Below are positions 33,674 to 43,689 of a stretch of 64,000 nt of DNA, piece by piece. Position 1 is the first letter of the stretch. Every line of letters starts with the position of its first letter. Source of the stretch: Adiantum capillus-veneris (taxonomy: Eukaryota; Streptophyta; Polypodiopsida; Polypodiales; Pteridaceae); contig CM043950.1 of the NCBI GenBank assembly GCA_014529385.2, forward strand, positions 74,655,935 to 74,719,934. Reading direction: 5' to 3'. The position numbers and the translations under genes are program-made. Under the pieces are notes generated by a model. That model was not told the DNA's origin and searched no databases. It saw nothing but the letters and a program-made list of their open reading frames with translations.

Positions 33674-34813
33674 TGTTAGGAGTTTTTTGGAGCAAGGGAT
33701 TGCGCATATGTACATACCCATGCATGGTGCATCAAATAAAGTATTGCCCATTTTCCAGAGCCAGGTGGTTACGTGGGGCCCACATGTGTACAGGTAGGAC
33801 ACCATGTACATAGTGCATCGATTTTCATCGTTACTAGTACCATTGTGTTTTTCTACAATAAGGAGGAGTTGGTAGCGCGTAAAACTTCTCGAGGAAGCTA
33901 TCCGCGGGCCGACGGCGTGAGGTCAGCAGGTGCGTCAGATGGCATCTAGTGGCGTCAGGAGGGCGAACGAGGTCAATATTTGCACGCAGATGAGGACGGA
34001 CACAACGTGGGTGTTTGCTTGTGAGAATTATGCAGAAAGGTCATCATGAGGACCTTTTTTTGGGGCCACTTCACGTGGTGGCGAGATGCATTATTGGAAA
34101 AAAGCTGAGTGCCAGGTGTGCGAATGATGCAAAAAGGTGACAACTATGCACTGCGAGGTCAGTTTTTGGCCTGTTCGGGGTCCGTTTGAGGTCATCTAAA
34201 AGGCCAAGGGTGCCCAACTAATAAAGCTAAGTGTGGGAACTGAAAAAACTGAGAGAAGACCAGAAAAAACGTGGAGAAGAGAGGAGGAACAGCCGCAAGT
34301 GTGTTTTTGCTCATTTTGGAGCCTGTTTTGGCCGTAAACTGCTCATCCGATGTCGGATTTGAGCACTTTGACATTGTAGAGTGGGGTTTTGGGCCGTTCC
34401 GGACGCGATGGCGCTGTCCATTTTGCCAAATTCCTCACTCTTTTTCTGCTGTTTTTCTGTGTAATCTTCTCCGGTGAGTGAAGCTTCTTCTCCAATTTGT
34501 GATTGTATCTGGTATCTTGGACCCATATTGTGTGAGCTGTTTGCCCCATTGGTGTTGGCCCAAGCTCAATTGTATCTAAACATCAGAAATTCTCCTCTTT
34601 TGAGCTGAGTTTTTTGGGTGTGTGTGTGTGTGTGTGTCTGTGTGGAGTGGGCAAGTGGATAGTCTCTCTCCTCTCACTCCAGAGATGTGTTCCCTGTCTC
34701 GGCCAGGTGTGTTGTGTAAGTCGAGTGGTGCCCCATAGTGTGTGTGTGTATCTTCCCAAGAGTGTGTGTCGGGTCGTTATAGAGGCGCTGTGTGTGTTTT
34801 CATCCCGCTCACA
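33674..34813 (+). repeat. 3' LTR of the Tat-type element
   Basis: It has the same length and, apart from two bases that I noticed, the same sequence as the 5' LTR. It is followed by CCGT, which also precedes the 5' LTR. Confidence 0.95.
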
Positions 34814-34817
34814 CCGT

Positions 34818-34968
34818 CAATCCTTTGTGTATCATGCTCCCAAGTTTCAACAAGAAGTACAACATCGGCTTTGCTTGTTAGTTCATCAATGCCAACCCCC
34901 GCATTCCCTGGGTATCCATTACAATTCCAAAAGCATATTTTCAATTGTAACTCAGTCTCATAGGTCAC
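34818..34968 (-). pseudogene. LINE ORF2 N-terminus (start of endonuclease)
   Basis: On the - strand this reads LKICFWNCNGYPGNAG and SKADVVLLVETWEHDTQRID, the first two motifs (WNCNG and the catalytic glutamate in VETW) of the AP-type endonuclease. It ends at the duplicated CCGT where the gypsy LTR begins, and its frame continues at 26068. The apparent start codon is GTG 7 bases after the ORF1 stop. No good ATG is seen. Confidence 0.9.
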
Positions 34969-34974
34969 GCATCC

Positions 34975-35560
34975 CTATTTGCTTGAGAAACTTGCCTCCT
35001 CCTTGGGCACATTTTCTTCATGAGAGATCTCCTTGTTTTTATTATTCTTTTCCTCATATGCCTTGCGACGCATATTTTGTTGCTTAATAGTGCGATCTTC
35101 ACATACAAAACATTTTGTATCCCTCAAATAGATCCAACTATTATCAAGGATAATCTTTCGCTTGGTCTCATCCGGCATGGTGCATACAATTGGCCGTTCT
35201 CCCGAGCGAGGAGCTCCTTGCTTCCCCACTCTATGTGCTCCATAGACCATAACTCCGGACATGCCAAAGTGGGTTTTAAAGAAATCTTCAATAACAATGG
35301 CAAGAGAAGGAGGTGTCTCTAACTTCTCTTCGGGAATTCCACGAATAACAATGTTCTTGGAACGTCGCTCCCGTTCTTTCAACTCCTCCACATCCACATT
35401 CTCAACATTCTTTGTTTGAACCATAGCTTGCATGAGTGAGGAATTAGAAACCACATTGCTACCACATACATCAGCCCAAGACATTAACGTCTTCAAAAGG
35501 CCAAAATGACCTATGAGACCAAAAAGTTGCAAGTACTGAATCTGATACAATGTCTGTGTG
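34975..35560 (-). CDS. LINE ORF1, L1-like RNA-binding protein
   Basis: The frame contains a coiled-coil-like stretch (VENVDVEELKERERRSKN), then NIVIRGIPEEK, YGAHRVGKQG and KRKIILDNSWIYLRDTK. This matches the RRM domain of L1-type ORF1 proteins (Transposase_22 family), which coat the element RNA. A basic tail (QQNMRRKAYEEKNNKNKE) follows. The start is uncertain: the open frame runs back through a proline stretch encoded by the G24 run, and an internal methionine (MSWADVCG, about 35484) is a plausible start. It overlaps nothing and ends 7 bases before ORF2. No disabling mutation was seen within it. Confidence 0.8.
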
Positions 35561-35575
35561 CAAAGAACTGAAATT

Positions 35576-35599
35576 GGGGGGGGGGGGGGGGGGGGGGGG
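35576..35599 (+). repeat. Run of 24 G
   Basis: An uninterrupted G24 tract lies at the 5' boundary of the LINE (- strand C24). It is capable of quadruplex formation and is a likely site of sequencing or replication error. The LINE ORF1 frame reads through it as prolines. Confidence 0.9.
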
Positions 35600-35639
35600 T
35601 TATACAATGAGTGAGTTGATACAATGAGTGATATAAATC

Positions 35640-36406
35640 AACAGATGTGGGTGGATCAAACTTAGAGGAGAACCCTCACCGATCCTTGTAAAAACTTATC
35701 AATATCTTGCATGCTTAGTACTCTGTCTGGGTGTCTTGCATGTCGAGCTAGAGTGATCCGGATCCTTTGCTGTAACTCCGTCGATGTTGTGAGGCCCCAT
35801 GTGGTCGTAAGAACCTAGTTTGCCTAACTCAATCTCTCGATCAATCAACGTACCTCTAGTGTGGGTGGGATTTGAAATCGGCTATGACAACTGCTCCTCT
35901 AGTTGTCCACTGGCTGGTATAAAGAAATATGTGATATGCCTCTCAGAATGGCTCTCCCCTGATGTCCTCAGCAAGCTCTCTGTATATCTGCGCACCTCGA
36001 GTACCGAAAATCCCAGACACCTCTGGTCCTCGTATCTCATGACTCTAGAAAGTGGTCCAAAACGCTCTCTGAACAGACAACGGAAGCGGCCTCATATCTC
36101 ATATTACACTAGTCAATGACGTATGTAGTGTAGCTCTCTCTAGCTCTATATGACAAGTGACATATCCTACCCTCTGCTGGTAATCCTCGAAATCTGTCAG
36201 TCTCAATCTGAAGCTCGATCTATAGAGCTGATGCGAGGATCGTGCATATCTAGCCAATAGCACACTGTATCCCATGAGATAAGTGTGTACCCATGTATCC
36301 AGGCCTAGTTGCAAATCCATCCTCCGTGAGTTCGAGAAAATTCTCTCTATTAAATCTTCGTGCCCAATTCATGTGCCGGTTGTATCCATGTGCTCCCGAG
36401 AGGGGG
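35640..36406 (-). pseudogene. Unidentified decayed coding fragment A
   Basis: On the - strand the frame-shifted reading is coherent: GAHGYNRHMNWARRFNREN and FLELTEDGFATRPGYMGTHL (about 36400-36285), then YRSSFRLRLTDFEDYQQRV (about 36215-36160), FRERFGPLSRVMRYEDQR (about 36075-36020) and LEVRRYTESLL. The composition is protein-like with conservative frames, but stops and frame changes are frequent. I do not recognise the family. It may be the second half of fragment B (42850-43520), since both lie on the - strand on either side of gypsy relics. Confidence 0.4.
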
Positions 36407-37757
36407 TGTCACCAAAAAGTTTTATTTTTCCTGTTGCCTTCTTTAAATACGTACTATGTTTATCTCGAAACCCTTGAAAAAGGGCAAGTGGACACTGCAT
36501 GGCCAGTGTGAAATGGTTGCGGCCAAACGGGTTTCTCACAACGGGAATCTAGGTCGGTTAGTTAGGAACGGGCCATGCCAATTAGCACTGAACTCTGATG
36601 AGTATGAAAGCTCGTGTGCGCCAAAATGGAATTTGGGCCACTCGTTAAGTCATTGACAACTTTATAAGTTGGTGGGTACTAGGAAATTAAACAAAAGGGA
36701 CAAACTGGACACATGGCAGTAGGAGAGCAACCTGCAGGTTAACTCACTCTCTCCTGAAGCTCATCCCAAGGGGGGCCTGAAAGTTACTCATTGTGCAACT
36801 ACAGTGTGTGTGTCAGTAGTGGGTACAGGTTCGCACCTTTAATGGAAAGCTTGCCTTCTCCCTTGTCTCATGTAGCGCGACAATTTTCTCTCGCGCATCT
36901 CTCTCTTCTCTTTGCACATATGATAATGCCCCACTAGTTGGGCTTCTCAGTTGACCATGTACGTTTGCCAAGGCAAGAGCCTTCTGAACAAGTACCGGAT
37001 TTCATAGTCACAAGGGATGCATCCCTAGGAGTGGGGACGGGGCTCAAATGGATTATATGTGTAAAAAGGAGGGCGGGATGGCAAGTGGGGAAGGAAAAGT
37101 GGGATGGGAAGCCCAAAAATGGGTGTCCCCTGTGACTATGCCGGATTGGCTAATTGCGAATCCCCCACACATACACACAGTTCCATCGTGCAGAATTGCA
37201 AAAACGGAGAGTTTTCTCGTGTGAAAACTCGTTCGACTCAAAGGGGAACTGTCCCATTACGTGCGGGAGCTCTTGGGGCACGGGTAGACGCATTCGTTCT
37301 GCTCAAAATAATGCAAAACAGAGAATTACGGCTTGCCGTGTTTTTTTGAAGGTTTAGGGTTTCGCACCTAAACTCCAAGAAATCGCTAGGGGAGCCTCTG
37401 GAAGGTCGTGGGATGCTTATACAGAGCTTTGGGCACCTGGAAGTGACAAAACGGGGAATTACAGCACACTGAAATTTTGTTACAGCTCATCAGAAAGCTT
37501 TTAAATTGCGAGGGAATCTGTCCTAGACATGTAGTTTTGACCTTCAGGGGTTTTGTCACAGTTATGCTAACGACGTTGGGTCAAAAACCTGCAAATTCTG
37601 CCCTCGCCATGTTTGGACAGCTTTGTAAGAGTTTCTTTGAGTGTTCGGATCGTCTACTTTCAATTGAATAAAGAAATACCGAAAGGGGCGCCAGTCTTCG
37701 GGGCCTACAAGGTGTCGGTCCTTGTGTGCGCAGTGACAATCTAGTCGCTGGACACAT
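36407..37757 (+). other. Non-coding, possibly LTR-derived, with an inserted MITE
   Basis: No coding sequence was found. A TGTCACC start at 36407 follows fragment A. AATAAAGAAATACCGAAAGG followed by GGCGCCAG (about 37668-37695) resembles the AATAAATATCAAAAGGGGCG stretch near 42690, so both may be the ends of related LTRs. A hAT-like MITE occupies 37003-37140. Confidence 0.3.
37003..37140 (+). mobile_element. hAT-like MITE, copy 1
   Basis: This 138-base element has terminal inverted repeats of about 15 bases starting CATAGTCACA. It is flanked by an 8-base duplication with one mismatch (CCGGATTT at 36995-37002, CCGGATTG at 37141-37148). It is the same family, in the opposite orientation, as 60860-60990. 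The 8-base duplication fits the hAT superfamily. It has no coding capacity. Confidence 0.8.
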
Positions 37758-38750
37758 TTGTGTTCTCTTTTCTTCTTAGTGCTCTGTATAAAGCCAACAA
37801 GTAAATTGAATAAGTACCGCCCTCTACTGTGTACAGACCAGTTATATGGTTCCATCGACCGGATAGTCACTTTTTCGTCAAAAAGTGCAGCGTGGATTGT
37901 TGTGGGTGAAAGCAGCACAGAGCTTGTCAATAAGGCAGAGAAGAGAGACCAAGTACCTGAAAAGGGATCTTCCTCACATGGCATAGAGAGAGTTCCTTCA
38001 ACTCTTCAAGAAGAGGACAGGTTGTTTAGAGCTCAACTACGTAGCTGCATGGAAATGTTTCAACAGTTGATTGACAATCCAAGGATGCAAGAGTTCTTAC
38101 AGGATCCTACATAGGGTTTTTAGGTTTGGCATAGGCCATGACTGCGTCGTTTCAGGAAAAGGAGATTTTAAATGCACAAAGGTCTTGTGATTCTCGAGGG
38201 AAAGCCCATGTGATTGAGCAACTAGTAGTGACCATTCATCCCAAGCAATTTTCTTTACCTGGACAAGAACCGTTTGTGAATGGTCAAGGGAGTAATGAAC
38301 AGGCTATACGCCGGATCCTTCCATTACCTACTTCATATCCTGGTTATTTTGGAGGTGGTTTAGTGTTTCAAGATATGGCTGGACCTTCCACATGTTATAT
38401 GCCAAGGAATGTGTTTGCAACAATGCTACCATGCATGGTTAACCCTATGTATGGAAACATGGATGTCCAACCAGGTTTTCAGGGTGCCTATGGTCAATTT
38501 CGAATGCCTGGAACACAGCTTTCTATGACTGGTTTTTTGCAACCATATGCCCAAAATGTAAATACGATAGGTAAAACAGGTGATGCGAGTGCTCGAATGG
38601 ACAATCCTAGAGTGCCACTCTTACGGGCACCTGTTTATGACAATTAGACTCCTTTCAGTCAACCTAAGGTTTACAAGGAAAATGGGCAAGGAGTGAAGTT
38701 TGAAACTTTCAGGGGAACTCAGGATCAACTCAAGGCTTTGACCGTCATAG
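37758..38750 (+). pseudogene. gag N-terminal region, gypsy element 2
   Basis: Frames 37758-38114 and 38138-38647 read as one interrupted protein, with MQEFLQDPT near its first break, a G-, P- and M-rich middle and, after a stop, FETFRGTQDQLKALT (about 38700-38745). The last stretch is the kind of segment that opens the gag capsid core. The sequence then jumps to the late RT region, so gag C-terminus, protease and most of RT are deleted. The first part is assigned by position only. Confidence 0.5.
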
Positions 38751-38769
38751 GATCCCGCTAAAGTGTAAG

Positions 38770-39400
38770 CAATTAGGTCATGGCCAGACTTGAAGTCCGT
38801 ACATGAAATTCGAAGCTTTCTAGGCTTATGTTCCTACTACAGGAGGTTTATCTGAAATTTTGTTGAGATTTCTTCTCCACTCCATACACTACAAGGGAAA
38901 GGAGTTACTTTCAAGTGGACAACCAAGGAAATTCTAGCCTTCAAACACTTGAAAGAAAAGCTGACTTCAGATCCGATAATCATTTTGCCAGATCTTTCGA
39001 AAACTTTTGTGGTTCAATGTGATGCATTTGGCCATAGTCTTGATGCAATTCTAATGCAGAATGGCAGAGTAGTCGCATATGAGAGCAGAATTCTTTTGAA
39101 GACCAAAAAGAATTTGCAAGTTTATGAGAAAGAACTATTGGCAGTAATTCACACCTCACTAGTGGGAAACACTATCTGCTAGGGACTGATTTTGTTGTTC
39201 AAACAGACCATCAAACCTTGCGATACTTTCTCACGCAATCGAAGTTGTCTGAGAAACACATGCGATGGGCAAACATCTTGTCAGTGTTCCATTTTCAGAT
39301 TGTGCATGTGGAAGGGAAAGGAAACGTGGTGGCTGATGCATTGTCACAAAAGTCCCAAATTTCAGCAGTGTCAATTTTGTACCATTGTGAACTAGACGAA
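38770..39400 (+). pseudogene. RT C-terminus and RNase H, gypsy element 2
   Basis: RSFLGLCSYYRRFI (about 38808-38850), TFKWTTKEILAFKHLKEKL, SKTFVVQCDAFGHSLDAILM (about 38995-39060), a KELLAVIH segment, a frameshift, then RYFLTQSKLSEKHMRWANIL and VVADALSQK (about 39215-39355) form the connection and RNase H of a gypsy RT. The catalytic D is kept in QCDA. The frameshifts and stops show inactivity. Confidence 0.85.
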
Positions 39401-40216
39401 ATATGGAAAGCATTTTTTGAGAACATGGGCACTACGCTAAAGTTCTCATCTTCATTTCATCCAGAAACTGATGGACAGTCAGAAGAGGCAAGTTCAATTG
39501 TCCTAGATCTACACAAATGTTATGTATCAAAGCACAAGGCAGCTTAGGAACACAATCTCCCATTGGTTGAATATGCTTACAATAACATTGTGCATGCATC
39601 AATAGGCAAGGCACCAATTGAGATAGTGGAAGGAGGGAAAACAGTCCCACCCATTTTGCAGACTAAGGATAAGATATTTGAGGCAGACAAATATGTGCAA
39701 GATATGGATGAAACATACACGAAGATAAAGATTGCTCTCAAGAAGACTCGGGCTAAGAAAAAGAAAGCTGCTTATCGTCACCGTCGTGAACTTGTATTTT
39801 CACTTGTTGATTGGGTACTTTTGCACTTTGAAAAGGCTAGGTTAAGAAAAAGGAAAGGCACGGAAGGCTTGTTTCCAGATCCTAGTATGAGATATTAAGG
39901 TCCTTTTCAGATTTCAAAAAAGATCAACGATGTAGATTACAGGTTGAAGCTACCAAAAGGCTAGAAAATACATAATGAATTTTATGTCAGCCTTCTATGG
40001 CCCTTTGTTGGTGATGTGCCACAGAATATGCTTGATGAGGAGCAACCCAAAATGGAAGAATTGGATGAGATTCTTGTTTATTGAACAAATATTGGCATAT
40101 AAGGAAAGGAAGGTTAGAGAAAAGGTTTGTAGCAGGGCTACAGTGTCACGGGCACAGGACAGACAATTAGTTACAATTGGGCTGGAGTTCACACTGGACG
40201 GACTTTTGCCTGGGTA
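39400..40216 (+). pseudogene. Integrase C-terminal half and chromodomain relic, gypsy element 2
   Basis: FHPETDGQSEEASS (about 39456-39500, the region of the catalytic glutamate), then LPLVEYAYNNIVHASIGKAP (39563-39620), a linker, GPFQISKKINDVDYRLKLP (about 39900-39958) and EILVYEQILAYKERKVR-like sequence (about 40065-40125) followed by a decayed tail. The last part resembles the chromodomain of chromoviruses, which directs integration to chromatin. The HHCC finger and the first part of the core are deleted. Confidence 0.75.
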
Positions 40217-40655
40217 ATGACATGCCACTACCATCGTTTGGAGATAGACTTGGCTGGATTTAATATTTGCGAGCAGTTGGTGGCTCTTTATGATTGTATA
40301 TATCCGTACTTGTTTGGAGTCATGATGATCATCTACTTATACTTTGTATGGTCATGGACTCGAGTCTGGAGTCCATGCACTGCACATCTACACCATCCTT
40401 GCACATTTGAGCCTCGAAACCCCCATTTTACCCATGAGTTCTCGGTGTGGAGCTATGTGTGTTACCATGCCAAAATCTGTGCTGATTCTTTTGAGTTATT
40501 CGAGTTCCATGATGTTCAGGTTCTACTGAGGAGTCATTGTGTTTTCCCTGTTATTCATTATTTTCAGTGTTATCATTCTATTGGAGTGAGATTTCACGCA
40601 CATTGCACTGAGGAGCACCCACTATAGAGAGCACGACACATCATCTCCACTACAT
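40217..40655 (+). other. Region after gypsy element 2, no gene recognised
   Basis: Open frames of up to 136 codons exist, but I see no domain. It may include the 3' LTR of element 2. No partner was found to confirm this. Confidence 0.3.
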
Positions 40656-41560
40656 ATGCTCTCATTTTTTGGCACACCCGGTGAGATCTCAACTAAAGTC
40701 TCACTCCGTTATTGCAAAGGTCTCTGCAGGGAGGATGCAAATAACCATGCTAGGAGATTTGTATCCCTATGCAGGGGTTGTGGTCTCAATAGAGAAGAAA
40801 CCTACCTAGTACTTTTCCCATCTACCTTGGATGGATTAGCAAATAATTGGTACAATCAATTTGCAAAGAACCACTTTACCACTTGGGACACACTACAAAA
40901 GCAGTCCTGTGAAGCTTTAGACAAGGGGACTTCCAAGAGAAGACTGTCGATGAGTTGGCCAACCTGATGCTCCAGCCAAATGAGACTTTTGCAGAACTCA
41001 CGACTAGAACCAAGCCTCTGGTCGCCAAGCTTCCTCGACAACCAATTGAATTTATGGTTAATAAGTGGGTGGAGAAGGCTCTTTCCAAGACGTCTCACCA
41101 AAAACTCCGAGAGAGTCTTCGACCTAAAGCCACTCTAGAGGAGTTTGTCCGGCTCCTACTAGGATAGAAGGGGCTAGGAATTTTTTTATTGAATCCCCTC
41201 AAGTAGAGACCACCTCAGTACTTTTGGAGAGTCTTTTTGATCCTTTGAATTCTTTATGCAGGGAAATCAAAGCCCTGAAGTTACAACGAGCTCTTCAAGA
41301 GGAGAGATCATTCTCTCTTTGACAGAAGAAGCCTCCACATCAAGAAGCTTTGGACCAGATCAAGGGGAAGTTGGAGGAGCTCAAGGCTCATCAGGTGTCT
41401 AAGGCTATGTTCTGGGGTAGCTTCTGCTATTCTCCCGAGCATCCTCCGAAGGAATGTCCACTTCGAGCTTACTGTCACTTCTCTGAGAAGTCCGGCCATG
41501 AGGACAAGGAGTGCTACTATTCGAAGGGACTGAGGCAATTACATTAGAGCCTCGCCCCTA
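40656..41560 (+). pseudogene. gag core, another gypsy relic
   Basis: FFGTPGEISTKVSLRYCK, CRGCGLNREETYLVLFPSTL and DGLANNWYNQFAKNHFTTW (40656-40900) lead through a frameshift to ETFAELTTRTKPLVAKLP and KLRESLRPKATLEEFV (to 41160). This is the Retrotrans_gag pattern. A decayed knuckle CHFSEKSGHEDKEC with the second cysteine lost lies at 41474-41515. Stops and frameshifts are frequent. No protease or pol follows. Confidence 0.75.
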
Positions 41561-42019
41561 TGCTTCAAAAAGGCTTGGCTCTTGCATCCAATATGGTTTC
41601 TCCCTATGGCCATCCAACCCACATGTCACCTTTGTTGACAACCCCTATGCATGCTATGCAAGGTATGCAAAGCACCTTTCCATCTCAAAGTTTTTATCAC
41701 GCTAGTGCCCCCTCAGGTCCTCAAAGTTTCTATAGCTTAGCTTCCAACCCTATGCAACACAAGCAGAGACCACCTCGTCCCCCGCCTCACCCATTCAATC
41801 GCCTCATTTTATGCTACGGGTGTGGGGGATATGGACATTACCAAAGCAAGTGTCCCTTGCCTGAACGGTCTCCTCCTTGTCGATATTGCTGCGAGGCTAA
41901 ACTCCAAGTATCAGGTAGGCCCTCACACGTGACACATTTGAACATCACTACTAAAAGTTGTGCAAGCAGATCTCTAACATGTATAAAATGCTCTGTGTCA
42001 CAAAATGATGATGTGGCAT
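41561..42019 (+). pseudogene. gag C-terminus with zinc knuckle
   Basis: This is a P-, H- and M-rich frame with an intact CCHC knuckle CYGCGGYGHYQSKC (about 41812-41853), typical of the nucleocapsid end of gag. It continues the preceding relic and is cut at 42020 by a MITE. Confidence 0.7.
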
Positions 42020-42299
42020 GGGTGAAAGCATGACTGGGTGGTACACTTTTATGGGTTGATTACTAGTTTTGAATAGATGCACTATTATACGTGGCGCGTA
42101 GTAAAATTTTTGCAAATTAATTCTAAATTTGGTGCCAAACATCTTTTTAGATTCTCCTCTTCAAGAGCTATCCAATGATATATCACACGACTTGGGTTCT
42201 TTTATCTTTGTCAAACATATTACAGCTATTAATTTGCCAAATAGCGATGTCCCGGACACAGCTTTCGTGTCCAGTGTCCACCCAGTCATGCTTTCACCC
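42020..42299 (+). mobile_element. MITE with perfect 22-base terminal inverted repeats
   Basis: GGGTGAAAGCATGACTGGGT... (42020-42041) is the exact reverse complement of 42278-42299. Flanking GCAT occurs on both sides (42016-42019 and 42300-42303), which would be a 4-base target duplication. The 280-base body has no domain. The superfamily is not assigned, although a 4-base duplication is seen in a few cut-and-paste groups. Confidence 0.8.
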
Positions 42300-42303
42300 G
42301 CAT

Positions 42304-42855
42304 GTCCACTAGAAACTCACAGAGTTAAAGATTATAAGTTGTTCCAACTTATAAAGTACCTCTCCGATGGGGCCCTTGGGGACACATAGAGATTAAGAAA
42401 AGGAGATCGTGAAGATGGTGACATAGCAAGCGATGTATGGACAACCCGCGAATCGCGTTGACTGCTAACGCGGCAACGTACTTATTTTTTGTAATTTACA
42501 CTAGCTGCTAGGTAGTGCTAGCTTTTGGGCCACATGCTTTTGAGATTGAAGCTTTTCATGTAACTGGTTTTGAGAAGACCTAGAGCCTTTAAATAGTAAC
42601 TGGGTCTCTCTTCTCTCAATTTTGCTTGTAAGCAGTGAGCTGAGAGGACCCTCAGACTCTGTACTTCGCTCAAGCGTTACTATAAAAATAAATATCAAAA
42701 GGGGCGCTAGAATTTGGGGCCAATACCCTCGGCATGGAACTACAACGAGCCGTTTCTTCTCTCTATTGGATTGTAATAAAGTTTGTAAATTGATTTTAAG
42801 TGATTTATCGTGTGTCGTGCGAGATTTCAAATTTGTGGTGTCCAAGTCAGTTACA
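42304..42855 (+). repeat. Possible LTR, partner not found
   Basis: This is non-coding, with a TTTAAATAG box near 42590, AATAAATATC near 42690, AATAAAG near 42776 and an end at GTCAGTTACA (42855). It fits the 3' part of an LTR, perhaps of the gag relic before it. It is distantly similar to sequence near 37670. Confidence 0.3.
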
Positions 42856-43520
42856 CTCTGCTACTAGGCCATCATGATCATATTCTCTCGTGGTCCTCAT
42901 CTTGTCAATGACCTTCTTTACTCTCTCGGTGGTTAAGAAAGCACAGGTCTGTGGGCATGGCTCTAGCGGATCTTGAAGAGGTGGCTGCCTCGAGCTGTGT
43001 AGAGAGATGATGCATACTAATCCCATACCTCCATAGAAATGATGATTGGTGGGGCAGAATGCTTCTGGAAAAGTAGCCATGCCTCGCCTAAGTTTTGGCT
43101 CAAAAACAGCTGGTATAAATCTTGCTCTAATCGAGCTAGAAACGCCCTCTTCCTCCATCGCACCAAGCGTCGAGAAGCAATCCGTGACTGTGACGAGTCC
43201 TAGCAGTACCTCGGGCTCTCGTCTCTCTACACTCCTCATCATACCAGCTATTCTAGTGTATAATCACAGAATGTAGTCGCTACCTAGGCTCAATGTGTGT
43301 GTATGCCTTTGTTGTTGCCTCCTGTAGTGTCTCGTCAATATATAAGTGAGCTCCACTAAAGGTCTCCCCAAATCCTCTGTGCATAAGCGTCTTCATATAC
43401 CATTTATGTAGACAAAATCAGTCTCCAAAGTAAAAGTGTATCGGGTATGCATAGATGTCTATACCAATCGAGCTGTGCTGAACTGGAATGAGACAGTAAA
43501 CGTGAGGACATCATCATCTA
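42856..43520 (-). pseudogene. Unidentified decayed coding fragment B
   Basis: The - strand frame 43242-42847 (131 codons) reads RREPEVLLGLVTVTDCFSTL, SIRARFIPAVFEPKLRRGMA, FPEAFCPTNHHFYGGMGLV and TTERVKKVIDKMRTTREYDH. Upstream, in other frames, are MHRGFGETFSGAHLYIDETL (about 43390-43330) and VLTFTVSFQFSTARL (about 43503-43460). It looks like a decayed globular protein of at least 200 residues. The family is not recognised. An endogenous viral coat or nucleoprotein relic is conceivable but unsupported. Confidence 0.4.
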
Positions 43521-43525
43521 TTGAG

Positions 43526-43640
43526 CGAGAGAGAGAGAGAGAGAGAGAGATAGAGAGAGATTTTATTAACATCTTCCACAAGACCGACCTCAACCCATGA
43601 GACAAATCAATGTACATGGGTATCCTCTATCATTCCAACA
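43526..43640 (-). mobile_element. GA tract plus short LINE 3' end
   Basis: The GA tract 43526-43560 is followed by TTTTATTA and a block (43561-43615) resembling the 3' end of the large LINE at 22796-22850, including the relation of CCCATGRG and GACCT. It is therefore probably a heavily truncated copy of that LINE family, tail included. Confidence 0.5.
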
Positions 43641-43689
43641 AAATGAAAAGGATCTGAACTAAAAACCTATGGTGGGAGGGCTTGCATTG

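Larger units (their letters stand above)
26069..34813 (+). mobile_element. Young Tat-type Ty3/gypsy retrotransposon nested in the LINE
   Basis: Two LTRs of 1140 bases (26069-27208 and 33674-34813) keep the same length. I see two differences, near 26072/33677 and 26686/34291. The flanks share CCGT (26065-26068 and 34814-34817). A primer site, an upstream ORF, one long gag-pol frame and a polypurine tract (33653-33673) are all present. The near-identity of the LTRs and the open frame indicate a recent insertion that may still be competent. Confidence 0.95.
22796..35575 (-). mobile_element. LINE (L1-like organisation) split by a nested gypsy element
   Basis: On the - strand the order is ORF1 (about 35560-34975), ORF2 N-terminus (34968-34818), then, beyond the gypsy insertion, the rest of ORF2 (26068-22827) and a 3' end with a microsatellite tail. 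The two ORF2 parts join in one reading frame at the 4-bp duplication CCGT that flanks the insertion. ORF2 also carries one in-frame TGA at 25953-25955. The 5' end appears to stop at the G24 run at 35576. Confidence 0.9.

Noticed and set aside
36407-42855. One gypsy element inserted between fragments B and A, with matching LTRs
   Set aside because: The proposed ends are only distantly similar, no target duplication matches, and two different gag relics lie between them.
35640-43520. Endogenous plant virus coat or nucleoprotein gene for fragments A and B
   Set aside because: Considered because of the composition, but no motif that I can name supports it. Left as unidentified.
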